Of a DNA stretch of 64,000 nt, positions 42,359 to 51,307 are shown piece after piece; the stretch's first letter is position 1; the number at the start of each line of letters is the position of its first letter. The DNA comes from HGM12587 sp045128635 (GTDB lineage: Bacteria > Bacillota > Clostridia > Lachnospirales > Lachnospiraceae). The notes below the pieces were generated by a model. The model was not told where the DNA came from. It did no database searches and saw only the letters and a program-made list of their open reading frames with translations. The translations under genes and the position numbers were made by a program. Location: positions 1 to 64,000 of the forward strand of contig JBGVRS010000149.1 in the NCBI GenBank assembly GCA_045128635.1. The letters run 5' to 3'.

Positions 42359-43735
42359 CTGACGTTTTAAAACTTTCCAGTTAAATGGAATGAGTGGGTA
42401 GAGGTAACGTCTTCGGCCATCAAGCGTATGGTTGGATAGCAGTGCAATAATCAAAATGATGGTGCCTGCGATTAGACCAAAGAGACCGAAAAAACCTGTT
42501 AAAATAACCGTGATAATACGGAAGAACTTTAATGCGTAGCCAAGCTCATAGCTTGGCTGCGTGTAGTTTGCGAGTGCTACAAAAGCCATATACAGCATTG
42601 CTTCTGCGTTAAACCATCCTGAGGATACCGCATATTCTCCCAAAGCCAGACCTGCAATGATACTTAGAGGAGTACTTAACATACTTGGTGTATTTACGGC
42701 AGCCAGTTTCAAACCATCTACTGAAATTTCCAGAATCAGGAACTGAAACATCAAAGGCACATGGGTGTATTCTTGCAGTTTAATAAAAGATAGCCATTCG
42801 GGAATCCATTCGGGATACATGGTCAGTAAGAGAATCGTTGGTGTAATAAAAAAAGTAATGGTGCTGATTAAAAATCTTGCCAGGCGAAGATAAGTTCCGG
42901 TAATTGGCGGAAGATAATAATCGTCGGCTTCTTCCATAATGCCAAAGATGCTGGTAGGCAGAATGATGGCAGAAGGAGAGGTGTCCACAAGTATGACAAG
43001 ATTTCCTTCCAAAATACTTGCAGCAGAAGTATCCGGGCGTTCGGTATATTTATATTTTGGAAATGGATTATACCATTTTCGTTCATAGATACATTCTGCA
43101 AGGCTTGTCTGATTCATGGATAATGATTTGGCATTTAGATTTTTCAGCTTATCCCGGACAGAGTCTAAGAGTTTTTGATCTACCATTCCATTCATATAGC
43201 AAAGGACCACATCTGTGTGAGAAATACTTCCGATAGACAACATTTCCATAGTCAGGCGTGGGTCACGAATTCTGCGGCGAATAAGCGCTGTATTAAATAC
43301 AACTGTTTCCACAAACCCGTCCTTAGAACCTCTAAGGACTTTTTCTTTTTCAGGCTGATCGACACTTCTTGCAGGATAAGTTCGGACATCCATGCAGATG
43401 GCAGCATCGTATCCTTCTATTAAGATGGCGGTCATACCGGATAAAACACTTGTAATGGTATGTTCTATATTTATTACCACATCAACTTCTACATAAGGAA
43501 GTTGTTCTGTAACGAAATCTGAAGCATTTCCTGGCATATCTGCCTGCTTGATCGTGTAAAATCCAGATAAAAGTTTTTGCATAACCTCATCTTTGGTAAG
43601 TCCGTCCACAAAGAAAAAACAGGCATTTTTGCCACCGATCATGGTGTCTTTGCAGATTAAATCAAAGCTTTCAGAGATTCGAAGAGACTGCTTTAAATCT
43701 GCTTTATTTTTTTTGTAATCACTTGAAAATGTCAT
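42326..43735 (-). CDS. SpoVAF/GerA-family spore germination protein
   Basis: A 469-residue membrane protein of the GerA-A/SpoVAF family. The N-terminal half is soluble and ends in RRIRDPRL and DVVLCYMNGM-type sequence; then come about five to six helices, with the conserved PSMLSTPLSIIAGLALGEYAV. SpoVAF helps the spore release dipicolinate during germination. The length fits SpoVAF rather than GerA A subunits; no spoVA operon is adjacent, so it may also be an orphan GerA A protein. RBS GGGAGG precedes the ATG. Confidence 0.9.
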   Translation of the reverse strand: MTFSSDYKKNKADLKQSLRISESFDLICKDTMIGGKNACFFFVDGLTKDEVMQKLLSGFYTIKQADMPGNASDFVTEQLPYVEVDVVINIEHTITSVLSGMTAILIEGYDAAICMDVRTYPARSVDQPEKEKVLRGSKDGFVETVVFNTALIRRRIRDPRLTMEMLSIGSISHTDVVLCYMNGMVDQKLLDSVRDKLKNLNAKSLSMNQTSLAECIYERKWYNPFPKYKYTERPDTSAASILEGNLVILVDTSPSAIILPTSIFGIMEEADDYYLPPITGTYLRLARFLISTITFFITPTILLLTMYPEWIPEWLSFIKLQEYTHVPLMFQFLILEISVDGLKLAAVNTPSMLSTPLSIIAGLALGEYAVSSGWFNAEAMLYMAFVALANYTQPSYELGYALKFFRIITVILTGFFGLFGLIAGTIILIIALLSNHTLDGRRRYLYPLIPFNWKVLKRQLLRLRRDEDS

Positions 43736-43827
43736 AAAACCTCCCTATAATGAACCTAGAAACATGGGATTTTCAATTTCAAAAAAAGTATTTGCAGAGA
43801 TTGGAAAAAATATGCGAGGAGTTAAAA

Positions 43828-44655
43828 ATGAATATAAAAATGATCTTTCTGGATATGGACGGAACTCTATTGGATGATGATAAGAACCTTCCGAAAGTGA
43901 ACAGAGAAGCAATAGATGCAGCATTAGAAGCAGGTCATAAAGTGTTGATCTGCACAGGAAGACCGCTGAGCAGTGTGATTAAATTACTGCCGGTTTTTGG
44001 ATTGGACAAACCGGGATGTTATGCAATTACATTTAATGGTGGTCTGATTTATGATGCCGGGGCGAAAAAGTCAATTTATAAGAAGACTTTGCCGCTGGAT
44101 CAGGTGAAATATGTGTTTGAAAAAGCATATGAGTATGGCAGAATTCATATTCAGACTTATACGGATGAAGGCTTTATTTGCGAATATGACACAAAAGAAA
44201 GTCAGGATTATGAAAGGGTAACTAGAACTGACCGAAAAGTGGTAAGGGATATTTTTGAAGAGTTAAATGGCCAGGAACCGTGCAAGATGCTGGCAATTGC
44301 TTATGATTGTGAACGCAAGCATATTGAAAGCTTTAGAGAGTATGTGCTTCCATATTCTGAAGGGAAAATGGATGTCTGTTTTTCTAATTACGAATATCTG
44401 GAATTTATGCCTGCAGGAATTAACAAAGGAAATTCTATTAAGTGGATGTGTGAATATTTAAATATTCCGTTGGAAAATACCATTGCGGTAGGTGATGCGG
44501 AAAATGATATTACAATGATAAAAGCCGCTGCAATTGGTGCTGTTATGAAAAATGCAAGTGACGACATCAAGCAGTATGGTAATTATATAACTGAAAAAGA
44601 CAATAACGAAGGCGGTGTGGCCGAAGTTATCAAAAAATTTATGCTGGAAGCATAG
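43828..44655 (+). CDS. Cof-type HAD phosphatase
   Basis: A 275-residue HAD hydrolase of the Cof/YidA type. Motif I is FLDMDGTLLDDDK with the nucleophile Asp, motif II CTGRPLSS and motif III/IV GDAENDITMIKAA. Members dephosphorylate sugar phosphates or flavin compounds. The ATG at 43828 follows GCGAGGAG; a long start at 43750 would overlap the promoter region of the SpoVAF-like gene. It is divergent from that gene. Confidence 0.92.
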   Translation: MNIKMIFLDMDGTLLDDDKNLPKVNREAIDAALEAGHKVLICTGRPLSSVIKLLPVFGLDKPGCYAITFNGGLIYDAGAKKSIYKKTLPLDQVKYVFEKAYEYGRIHIQTYTDEGFICEYDTKESQDYERVTRTDRKVVRDIFEELNGQEPCKMLAIAYDCERKHIESFREYVLPYSEGKMDVCFSNYEYLEFMPAGINKGNSIKWMCEYLNIPLENTIAVGDAENDITMIKAAAIGAVMKNASDDIKQYGNYITEKDNNEGGVAEVIKKFMLEA

Positions 44656-44671
44656 AAAAGAGGGCAGAAGG

Positions 44672-45727
44672 ATGGCAGAAAAGAAATATGTAGCTTACGT
44701 AGGAACCTATACCCATGGAGAAAGCAAGGGCATTCACATTTACGACCTTGATGTTGAAAACGGAAATATGACAGAGAGAAAGGTTGTACCAATCAATAAC
44801 CCTTCTTATATTAAGAAGTCACATAACGGAAAGTATTTGTATTCTATCGCAGATGAAGGTGTTCGTTCTTACAAAATCTTACCGGATGGTGATCTTGAAG
44901 AAATGAATTCCATGAGCATTTACGGAATGAGAGGATGTTATTTGTCAACGGATAAAGATGATAGTTATCTTTTTGTCGGTGGATGGCATGATGGAAAGGT
45001 AACAGTCATGCGTCTGAATGCGGATGGCACAATTGGCGGTATGACAGATGAAATTTTCCATAAAGGAATTGGAAGCGTGGCAGAACGTAATTTTATGCCT
45101 CATGTAAACAGTGTAAATCTGACACCGGATGGAAAATATTTATGCGCAGTTGACTCGGGTGTTGACCAGGTAAAAATTTACAAATTTGATTATCGTACCG
45201 GAAAAATCAAACTGGTAGATATTTTAAGATGTGAGCTGGAAAGTGCCCCTAGAACTATTAAATTCAGCCGCAATGGGAAATTCTGCTATCTGATCTGCGG
45301 GTTAAAAAATTATATCAGCGTATACTCTTATAAAGATGGTGGGAAATCACCAAAATTTGAATTGATTCAGACAGTTCCTACTTTAAATGAGTATCATGCA
45401 GGAAGCAGTTCTGCCTGTGCACTTCGTTTTTCAAGAGATGATAAGAAACTTTTGATTACCAATGCAGGAGACAATAGTGCCGGAATTTTCAATGTAGATA
45501 ATGAAACAGGCATGCTTGAAAAAGTTTGTATCTTACCAGTCAGTGGAGATTATCCAAAAGCAGTGGACTTTTTCCCGGATAATCAGCACATTATGTCTTT
45601 CAACCATGAGAGTGATTCAATTACGATTTTTAAGGTGGATTATGAAAAGAAAATTTTCACAATGTGTGCAAAACCATTAAAGATTGAAACTCCAAACTGT
45701 GTTCTTGTATCTGAGATAGAGGGATAA
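44672..45727 (+). CDS. Lactonase-family beta-propeller (6-phosphogluconolactonase-like)
   Basis: A 351-residue seven-bladed beta-propeller of the Pgl/lactonase family. The repeated blade sequence is seen as VGTYTHGESKGIHIYDLD, HNGKYLYSIAD, TPDGKYLCAVDSG and FSRDDKKLLITNAGD. It may hydrolyse 6-phosphogluconolactone or another lactone. A glucose-6-phosphate dehydrogenase gene is not nearby. ATG 44672 follows AGAGGGC; an in-frame start at 44615 overlaps the HAD gene. Confidence 0.87.
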   Translation: MAEKKYVAYVGTYTHGESKGIHIYDLDVENGNMTERKVVPINNPSYIKKSHNGKYLYSIADEGVRSYKILPDGDLEEMNSMSIYGMRGCYLSTDKDDSYLFVGGWHDGKVTVMRLNADGTIGGMTDEIFHKGIGSVAERNFMPHVNSVNLTPDGKYLCAVDSGVDQVKIYKFDYRTGKIKLVDILRCELESAPRTIKFSRNGKFCYLICGLKNYISVYSYKDGGKSPKFELIQTVPTLNEYHAGSSSACALRFSRDDKKLLITNAGDNSAGIFNVDNETGMLEKVCILPVSGDYPKAVDFFPDNQHIMSFNHESDSITIFKVDYEKKIFTMCAKPLKIETPNCVLVSEIEG

Positions 45728-45785
45728 TCAGGAGAAAAACATTGTATTTTTCCTTGTGCAAAACGTGAAAAATGTACAACATGGG

Positions 45786-45814
45786 TTGAATTTTGAATTT
45801 GACAATTGTATAAT
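45786..45814 (+). promoter_or_regulatory. Sigma-A promoter of pta-ackA
   Basis: TTGAAT (45786-45791), a 17 bp spacer and TATAAT (45809-45814). It fits strong transcription of the fermentative pta gene. Confidence 0.75.
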
Positions 45815-45882
45815 AATACCATAGGTCTGTCCGTATGCTCGGATGGAAAATAAGGGATTTAAAGAGAAAGGAGTCGATAATC

Positions 45883-46878
45883 ATGGGATTTATTGACGTA
45901 ATCAAAGACAGAGCGAGAGCAGATAAGAAAGTTATCGTTTTACCAGAATCAGAAGACAGAAGAACATACGAAGCTGCTGCGCAGATCATGAAAGAAGGAA
46001 TTGCTGACATCGTAATCGTTGGTACAGAAGAACAGGTAGCAGAAGTTGGTGCAGGTCTTGACTTAACAGGCGTAAAAGTTGTTGACCCTGCAAAAGATCC
46101 AAAAGCTTCTGAATATATCGACAAATTAGTTGAACTTAGAAGCAAAAAAGGCATGACAAAAGAACAGGCTACAGATATCCTCATGAACCAGTATTTATAC
46201 TATGGTGTTATGATGGTTAAGATGGGCGATGCAGACGGTATGGTATCCGGTGCTTGCCACTCTACAGCTGATACATTAAGACCATGCTTACAGATTCTTA
46301 AGACAAAACCAGGTACAAAACTTGTATCTGCATTCTTCTTAATGGTAGTTCCAGATTGCGAATACGGTGCAAACGGAACATTCATTTTCGCAGACAGCGG
46401 ACTTGAACAGAACCCAGATCCTGAAAAACTTGCAGCAATCGCATATTCTTCAGCAGAATCTTTCGAATTATTAGTACAGCAGCCAGCAAAAGTTGCTATG
46501 CTTTCTCATTCTACAATGGGCAGTGCAAAACACGCTGACGTTGATAAAGTTGTTGAAGCTACACGTATCGTAAAAGAAGCTCATCCAGAACTTATGGTTG
46601 ACGGCGAAATGCAGTTAGATGCAGCAATCGTTCCAAGCGTAGGTAAATCTAAAGCTCCTAACAGCCCAGTTGCAGGTGAAGCAAACGTATTAGTATTCCC
46701 AGACTTAGATGCTGGTAACATCGGATACAAATTAGTACAGAGACTTGCAAAAGCTGAAGCTTACGGCCCAGTTACACAGGGTATCGCAAAACCGGTTAAC
46801 GATTTATCTCGTGGATGTTCTGCAGAAGACATCGTTGGTGTAGTAGCTATCACAGCAGTACAGGCTCAGGCACAGTAA
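45883..46878 (+). CDS. pta: Phosphate acetyltransferase
   Basis: A 331-residue single-domain Pta, converting acetyl-CoA and phosphate to acetyl phosphate. Motifs are VLPESEDRRTYEAA, DADGMVSGACHSTADTLRP, MLSHSTMGSAKH and AGEANVLVFPDLDAGNIGYK. The start is ATG 45883, 9 bp after AAAGGAG; an upstream in-frame ATG at 45835 falls in the leader. It is paired with ackA, 61 bp downstream, to make ATP and acetate. Codon use is strongly biased, as for a highly expressed gene. Confidence 0.97.
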   Translation: MGFIDVIKDRARADKKVIVLPESEDRRTYEAAAQIMKEGIADIVIVGTEEQVAEVGAGLDLTGVKVVDPAKDPKASEYIDKLVELRSKKGMTKEQATDILMNQYLYYGVMMVKMGDADGMVSGACHSTADTLRPCLQILKTKPGTKLVSAFFLMVVPDCEYGANGTFIFADSGLEQNPDPEKLAAIAYSSAESFELLVQQPAKVAMLSHSTMGSAKHADVDKVVEATRIVKEAHPELMVDGEMQLDAAIVPSVGKSKAPNSPVAGEANVLVFPDLDAGNIGYKLVQRLAKAEAYGPVTQGIAKPVNDLSRGCSAEDIVGVVAITAVQAQAQ

Positions 46879-46881
46879 TTA

Positions 46882-46908
46882 ATATAGCAGAGTGGGGACT
46901 TGCTATAT
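46882..46908. other. Hairpin in the pta-ackA gap
   Basis: ATATAGCA (46882-46889) and TGCTATAT (46901-46908) form a perfect 8 bp stem with no T run. It probably protects or processes mRNA ends between two highly expressed genes. Confidence 0.55.
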
Positions 46909-46939
46909 AAATATATAATATTATAAGGAGATTCATATC

Positions 46940-48133
46940 ATGAATATTTTAGTTATCAACTGTGGAAGTTCATCTTTAAAATACCAGTTAATCGATTCTG
47001 AATCAGAAAAAGTATTAGCAAAAGGTCTTTGCGAACGTATCGGTATCGACGGAAGACTTACATACAGCCCAGCAGGCGGTGAAAAAGAAGTTACAGATGC
47101 TCCAATGCCAACTCATACAGAAGCTATCCAGTTAGTACTTGATGCTTTAACAAATGAAAAAACTGGTGTTATCAAGAGCCTTGACGAAGTAGGTGCTGTA
47201 GGACATCGTCTCGTTCATGGTGGAGAAAAATTCGCTTGTTCAGCTGTTATCACAGATGAAATGATTGCTGCAGTTGAAGAATGTAATGATCTTGCTCCAT
47301 TACACAACCCAGCAAACTTAATCGGTGTAGATGCATGTAAAAAATGTATGCCAGGCGTACCTATGGTAGGTGTATTCGATACAGCTTTCCATCAGACAAT
47401 GCCAAAAGAAGCTTACATGTATGCTCTTCCATACGAATACTATGAAAAATACAAAGTTCGTCGTTACGGCTTCCACGGAACAAGCCACAGCTTCGTTTCT
47501 AAGAGAACAGCTGAATTCTTAGGAAAGAACGTAGAAGATATGAAGATCATCGTTTGCCACCTTGGTAATGGTTCTTCTATCAGTGCTGTAAAAGGCGGAA
47601 AATCTATCGATACATCCATGGGCTTAACTCCACTGGAAGGTGTACCAATGGGAACACGTTCAGGTGACATTGACCCAGCAATCTTAGAATTCCTTGCTAA
47701 GAAAGAAAATATGGATATTTTCCAGTTAACAGCAATGTTAAACAAAAAATCAGGTGTATTTGGTGTATCTGACGGCGTATCTTCTGACTTCCGTGACCTT
47801 GAAAATGCAGCAGCAGAAGGCAACGACAAAGCACAGCTTGCTCGTGACGTATTTGCATACAATGTAGCAAAATATGTTGGTGCTTATGCAGCAGCTATGA
47901 ACGGCGTTGATGCAATCGCATTCACAGCAGGTGTTGGTGAAAACGATAAGAACGTACGTAAAGCCGTTATTGAAAGACTTGGTTTCTTAGGAATCGAATT
48001 AGATGAAGAAGCAAACAGCAAACGTGGAGAAGACAACATCATCTCTACAGCTGATTCTAAAGTAACTGTTTGTGTAATTCCTACAAACGAAGAACTTGCA
48101 ATCGCAAGAGAAACTTTGGCATTAGTAAAATAA
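46940..48133 (+). CDS. ackA: Acetate kinase
   Basis: A 397-residue acetate kinase that makes ATP and acetate from acetyl phosphate. It contains LVINCGSSSLKYQL, VGHRLVHGGEKF, HLGNGSSISAVKGGKSIDTSMG and FTAGVGENDKNVR, with the active-site Arg, Asp and Glu in place. Length is normal. RBS AAGGAG precedes the ATG. It is the second gene of the pta-ackA unit, which is closed by a strong terminator. Confidence 0.98.
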   Translation: MNILVINCGSSSLKYQLIDSESEKVLAKGLCERIGIDGRLTYSPAGGEKEVTDAPMPTHTEAIQLVLDALTNEKTGVIKSLDEVGAVGHRLVHGGEKFACSAVITDEMIAAVEECNDLAPLHNPANLIGVDACKKCMPGVPMVGVFDTAFHQTMPKEAYMYALPYEYYEKYKVRRYGFHGTSHSFVSKRTAEFLGKNVEDMKIIVCHLGNGSSISAVKGGKSIDTSMGLTPLEGVPMGTRSGDIDPAILEFLAKKENMDIFQLTAMLNKKSGVFGVSDGVSSDFRDLENAAAEGNDKAQLARDVFAYNVAKYVGAYAAAMNGVDAIAFTAGVGENDKNVRKAVIERLGFLGIELDEEANSKRGEDNIISTADSKVTVCVIPTNEELAIARETLALVK

Positions 48134-48160
48134 TCTGTTTTTGATTACAAAATAACAAAC

Positions 48161-48191
48161 AAAAAGGGGATACAAAATGTATCCCCTTTTT
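48161..48191 (+). terminator. Terminator of pta-ackA
   Basis: AAAAAGGGGATACA, loop AAA and TGTATCCCCTTTTT form a perfect 14 bp stem that includes its own T run. Confidence 0.92.
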
Positions 48192-48212
48192 AAAATTATT
48201 TAGAAGGTTTTT

Positions 48213-50354
48213 ATGGGTAAGAAAATAATTGCTGTAGTTTCCCTGTTTCTGGTTTTTATAATGATTGTTATAAGCAGTAATAGAAAAGAAACTTCGCTTT
48301 CAATATATATTAATGAAGTGTCAGCTTCTAATGGAAGTAATTTCTGTGACAAAGATGGAGATTATGTTGATTGGATTGAACTATACAACGAAGGGGATAA
48401 AACTGTATCTTTAAAAGGATTTGGTTTGAGTGACAGAAAAGAAGTGCCTAAACGCTGGGTATTTCCTGATGTGGAAATTGCTCCGGGAGCATACTTGGTA
48501 GTGTGTGCTTCTGGGAAAAATTGTATAAAAGAAGATGGAGAGCTTCATGCAAATTTTAAAATTGATTCTGCTGGAGAAAGTGTTTACTTGAGTGATGCAG
48601 AAGGACATTTGATATCAAGTATGAATGTGGAGGCAGTAACTTTTGATAAATCTTACGGATGTATTAGAGGAACGGCAGAATGTGCTGAATTAAATATTCC
48701 AACTCCGGGGAAAGAAAATACTGAAAAAACAGATACTGTATTAAAAGGAACAGAAAATATTTTGTTTTCCCATCCTGCAGGATATTATGAACAATCAATT
48801 TCGTTGGAATTATCATTTTCAGAGGAAGAAGCAGTAATTTACTATACACTGGATGGGAGTATACCGGATCAAACATCAAATTTATATAAGAATGAAGAAA
48901 TTGTAATAGCGAATCGTACAGAGGAAACAAATCGATATACAGATGTGTGGTGCACACCAGTGGATTTTTGGAATGGAGATGGGAATACTTATAATCCGTC
49001 ATCCCAATATAAGGCTACTGTATTAAAAGCAAGACTGTATTTTCCAAAAGAACAGTGCTGGTCAGAAAAAATATGGACAAATACTTATCTGATAGAAGCT
49101 GATTATACGATGCCAATTGTATCATTAAGTATTGAAGAGGAACTTCTATTTGATGAACATTCAGGTATTTATGTTCCTGGTAAAGTGTTTGAACACTATG
49201 TGAATTCAACAACAGAATTGCCTTCTGATGCCAGACTTTGGAATGGTAATTATTCAGAAGATATAAAAGTGGCAGGATATCTGGAGTATTTTGAAAATGG
49301 CATAAATGTCATGGAAAATGAAGTGACTCTTCGGATTTGTGGTGCAGCTTCTCGTGGAAATGCGCAGAAATCTATGGCAGTTTATGCTTGGGGAGAAGAA
49401 AAACAGAGTACATTTGCCTATCCAATATTCGGAGAAGAATATACAAATTTAGAAAAAGATACACTTGATGAGTTTTCATCCCTACGACTACGTGCCTTTG
49501 GAAATGACTGGCGCAGGTCTATGTTTAGAGATGCATTGTCACAGGAATTGGTATCAGATTTAAATCTTGGTACACAAGCGTATCAGCCATGCGTTTTGCT
49601 GATTAATGGAGAATATTTTGGTGTTTATGAAATTCGCGAGAATCGAGATGGAAAATTTTTCGAAGAACATTTTGGAATTCGTGAGAATAATCTTGTAAAA
49701 ACAGAAATATTTGGTTTGACAAGAGATAATGCAGATGAGTATGGTAATGAGTTCCTGGATTTGATCTGTTTTGCAGAACAGGAAGATTTAAATCAGCCTG
49801 AAAATTATGCTTATGTAGAATCAAAGCTTGACGTGGAGCAATTTATTGATTATATGCTTGTAGAACAATATTTGTATAATGTGGACTGGCCTGAAAACAA
49901 TGCATTGATATTTAAGAGTATTGATCAGAGAGTTGATTCAAAGTATGAAGATGGCAGATGGAGATTTGTGCTTTATGATTTAGATTATGCAATCAATTAT
50001 CCGGCAGAAAATAATTTTGACAAGGTTAAGAACTCGGAAAATTATGTTTCAATTTTACTCAGAGCTTTGATGAAAAATGACGTGTTCGCTGAAATATATG
50101 CAAAGCGCTTTGAAGAACTAATGGAAACATATTTTGAACCATCAAGAGCATTGCTGCTTCAGGAAGAATTTGAAAATGAGTTTGAACCTGAAATTGAAGA
50201 AACATTACTTAGATGGAATGTATATCAATCAGATGGAAGTCCTTTGAAGGAAGTAACAGGAGACTACTGGCATCAAAAAATGGAAGATTTAAGAGAGTTT
50301 TTTGTGAATAGACCGGAGTATGCCAGAGAATATTTTTACAGTTCTCTTAATTAA
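48213..50354 (+). CDS. Secreted CotH-kinase-domain protein with lamin-tail domain
   Basis: A 713-residue exported protein. A hydrophobic signal or anchor spans about residues 4-21. A lamin-tail domain follows at about 28-150 (INEVSASNGSNFCDKDGDYVDW), then a chitobiase-like segment at about 185-300 (YYTLDGSIPDQTS). A CotH domain at about 400-650 shows INGEYFGVYEIREN, EQYLYNVDWPENN and FVLYDLDYAINY. CotH is an atypical kinase that phosphorylates spore coat proteins; extracellular homologues have unknown targets. Its base use is more AT-rich than ackA. It stands alone. Confidence 0.88.
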   Translation: MGKKIIAVVSLFLVFIMIVISSNRKETSLSIYINEVSASNGSNFCDKDGDYVDWIELYNEGDKTVSLKGFGLSDRKEVPKRWVFPDVEIAPGAYLVVCASGKNCIKEDGELHANFKIDSAGESVYLSDAEGHLISSMNVEAVTFDKSYGCIRGTAECAELNIPTPGKENTEKTDTVLKGTENILFSHPAGYYEQSISLELSFSEEEAVIYYTLDGSIPDQTSNLYKNEEIVIANRTEETNRYTDVWCTPVDFWNGDGNTYNPSSQYKATVLKARLYFPKEQCWSEKIWTNTYLIEADYTMPIVSLSIEEELLFDEHSGIYVPGKVFEHYVNSTTELPSDARLWNGNYSEDIKVAGYLEYFENGINVMENEVTLRICGAASRGNAQKSMAVYAWGEEKQSTFAYPIFGEEYTNLEKDTLDEFSSLRLRAFGNDWRRSMFRDALSQELVSDLNLGTQAYQPCVLLINGEYFGVYEIRENRDGKFFEEHFGIRENNLVKTEIFGLTRDNADEYGNEFLDLICFAEQEDLNQPENYAYVESKLDVEQFIDYMLVEQYLYNVDWPENNALIFKSIDQRVDSKYEDGRWRFVLYDLDYAINYPAENNFDKVKNSENYVSILLRALMKNDVFAEIYAKRFEELMETYFEPSRALLLQEEFENEFEPEIEETLLRWNVYQSDGSPLKEVTGDYWHQKMEDLREFFVNRPEYAREYFYSSLN

Positions 50355-50385
50355 AAATTGTATTAAAATAAAGTCAAAATTAGTG

Positions 50386-50414
50386 TTGACAATACAAGAT
50401 ATAGTATGTATAAT
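50386..50414 (+). promoter_or_regulatory. Consensus sigma-A promoter of the yceD-ftsY block
   Basis: TTGACA (50386-50391), a 17 bp spacer and TATAAT (50409-50414) give a perfect consensus promoter 24 bp before the yceD ribosome site region. Confidence 0.88.
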
Positions 50415-50440
50415 AACTTAGTGCGAAATGGGAGACTATG

Positions 50441-50950
50441 ATGCTAATCAATTTATCAAAACTTTTATCCGGTGATCAGGAAAGATTAACTGAACAGGTA
50501 ACTTTGGAAATGAACGCTTTTGAATGTTCACTTGGGACATTCCCAGTAACTGATAAGAGCAGTTTTCCGTTGACAATCAGCAAAGTTGGTACAGACAAGT
50601 TTCTGATTGAAGGAGAAACATCCGTAACTTTGGAGATTCCATGCGACAGATGTTTGCAGCCTGTAGAGGTTATCATACCGTTGGAAATTTCCAGAGAGTA
50701 TGATAAGAACGATACTGAAGAAGAATCGGAAGAAGAAAACTTGATAGTTGGATATAATTTGGATACAGAACAGTTGATTTACTGTGAGATATTAGTGAAC
50801 TGGCCTATGAAGACTTTATGTACAGAGGCCTGCAAGGGCATCTGTAAAAAGTGCGGAACTAATCTCAACCACAGTAGCTGTACATGTGATACTGTGGAAC
50901 TGGATCCGAGAATGGCCAAAATTCGCGACATTTTTAATAACTTTAATTAA
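50441..50950 (+). CDS. YceD family protein (DUF177)
   Basis: A 169-residue YceD protein, the conserved companion of rpmF thought to help 23S rRNA or L32 assembly. The core is EIPCDRCLQPVEVII, and the C-terminal Cys motif is CTEACKGICKKCGTN...CTC. The Cys spacing suggests a zinc site. Start choice is between ATG 50438 and 50441; GGAG at 50431-50434 fits 50441 better. It is 24 bp ahead of rpmF in the usual order. Confidence 0.93.
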   Translation: MLINLSKLLSGDQERLTEQVTLEMNAFECSLGTFPVTDKSSFPLTISKVGTDKFLIEGETSVTLEIPCDRCLQPVEVIIPLEISREYDKNDTEEESEEENLIVGYNLDTEQLIYCEILVNWPMKTLCTEACKGICKKCGTNLNHSSCTCDTVELDPRMAKIRDIFNNFN

Positions 50951-50974
50951 AATGGGTAGAGGAGGTGCAACCTA

Positions 50975-51154
50975 ATGTCTATTTGTCCAAAGAATAAATC
51001 TTCCAAAGGTAGAAGAGATAAAAGAAGAGCAAACTGGAAAATGAGCGTACCTAACATGGTAAAATGCAACAAATGTGGTGCTTTAATGCTTTCTCACAGA
51101 GTATGCAAAGCTTGTGGCTCTTACAATAAGAAAGAAATCATCGCTGCAGAATAA
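50975..51154 (+). CDS. rpmF: Ribosomal protein L32
   Basis: A 59-residue L32 protein of the large ribosomal subunit. The N-terminus MSICPKNKSSKGRRDKRRA is basic, and a zinc site is formed by KCNKCGALM and CKACGSY. RBS GAGGAGG precedes ATG 50975. It is flanked by yceD and by a terminator and a separate plsX promoter, so it may be mostly a two-gene transcript. Confidence 0.97.
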   Translation: MSICPKNKSSKGRRDKRRANWKMSVPNMVKCNKCGALMLSHRVCKACGSYNKKEIIAAE

Positions 51155-51167
51155 TGTGATGGAAATC

Positions 51168-51200
51168 AGGACTTTTCGAGAAATCGATAAGTCCTTTTTT
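51168..51200 (+). terminator. Terminator after rpmF
   Basis: AGGACTT and AAGTCCT (51168-51174, 51189-51195) enclose a T-T mismatch and TCGA/TCGA with a GAAA tetraloop; TTTTTT follows. It separates rpmF from plsX. Confidence 0.88.
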
Positions 51201-51263
51201 ATTACCATGGATGGTAATTGCTTCAAAAAATTTATTGATTTATAATCGCAAGTTTAGTATGAT
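51201..51263 (+). promoter_or_regulatory. Palindrome and promoter upstream of plsX
   Basis: ATTACCAT-GG-ATGGTAAT (51201-51218) is a perfect inverted repeat. Just after it, TTGATT (51235-51240), 17 bp and TATGAT (51258-51263) form a promoter for plsX. The dyad ends 16 bp upstream of the -35 and could be an operator for a lipid-synthesis regulator. It does not match the FapR consensus. Confidence 0.55.
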
Positions 51264-51307
51264 AAAGGACAGAGAGTGGGTAAGTACACTTCAAAGGAGG
51301 AAAATAC

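Noticed and set aside
43746..43752. CATTATA as a sigma-G -10 box for the SpoVAF-like gene
   Set aside because: It adjoins the ribosome site, leaving no room for a transcription start and leader, and no -35 fits.
51201..51218. FapR operator upstream of plsX
   Set aside because: The dyad arms ATTACCAT/ATGGTAAT do not match the TTAGTACC-type FapR site, so only a generic operator is claimed.
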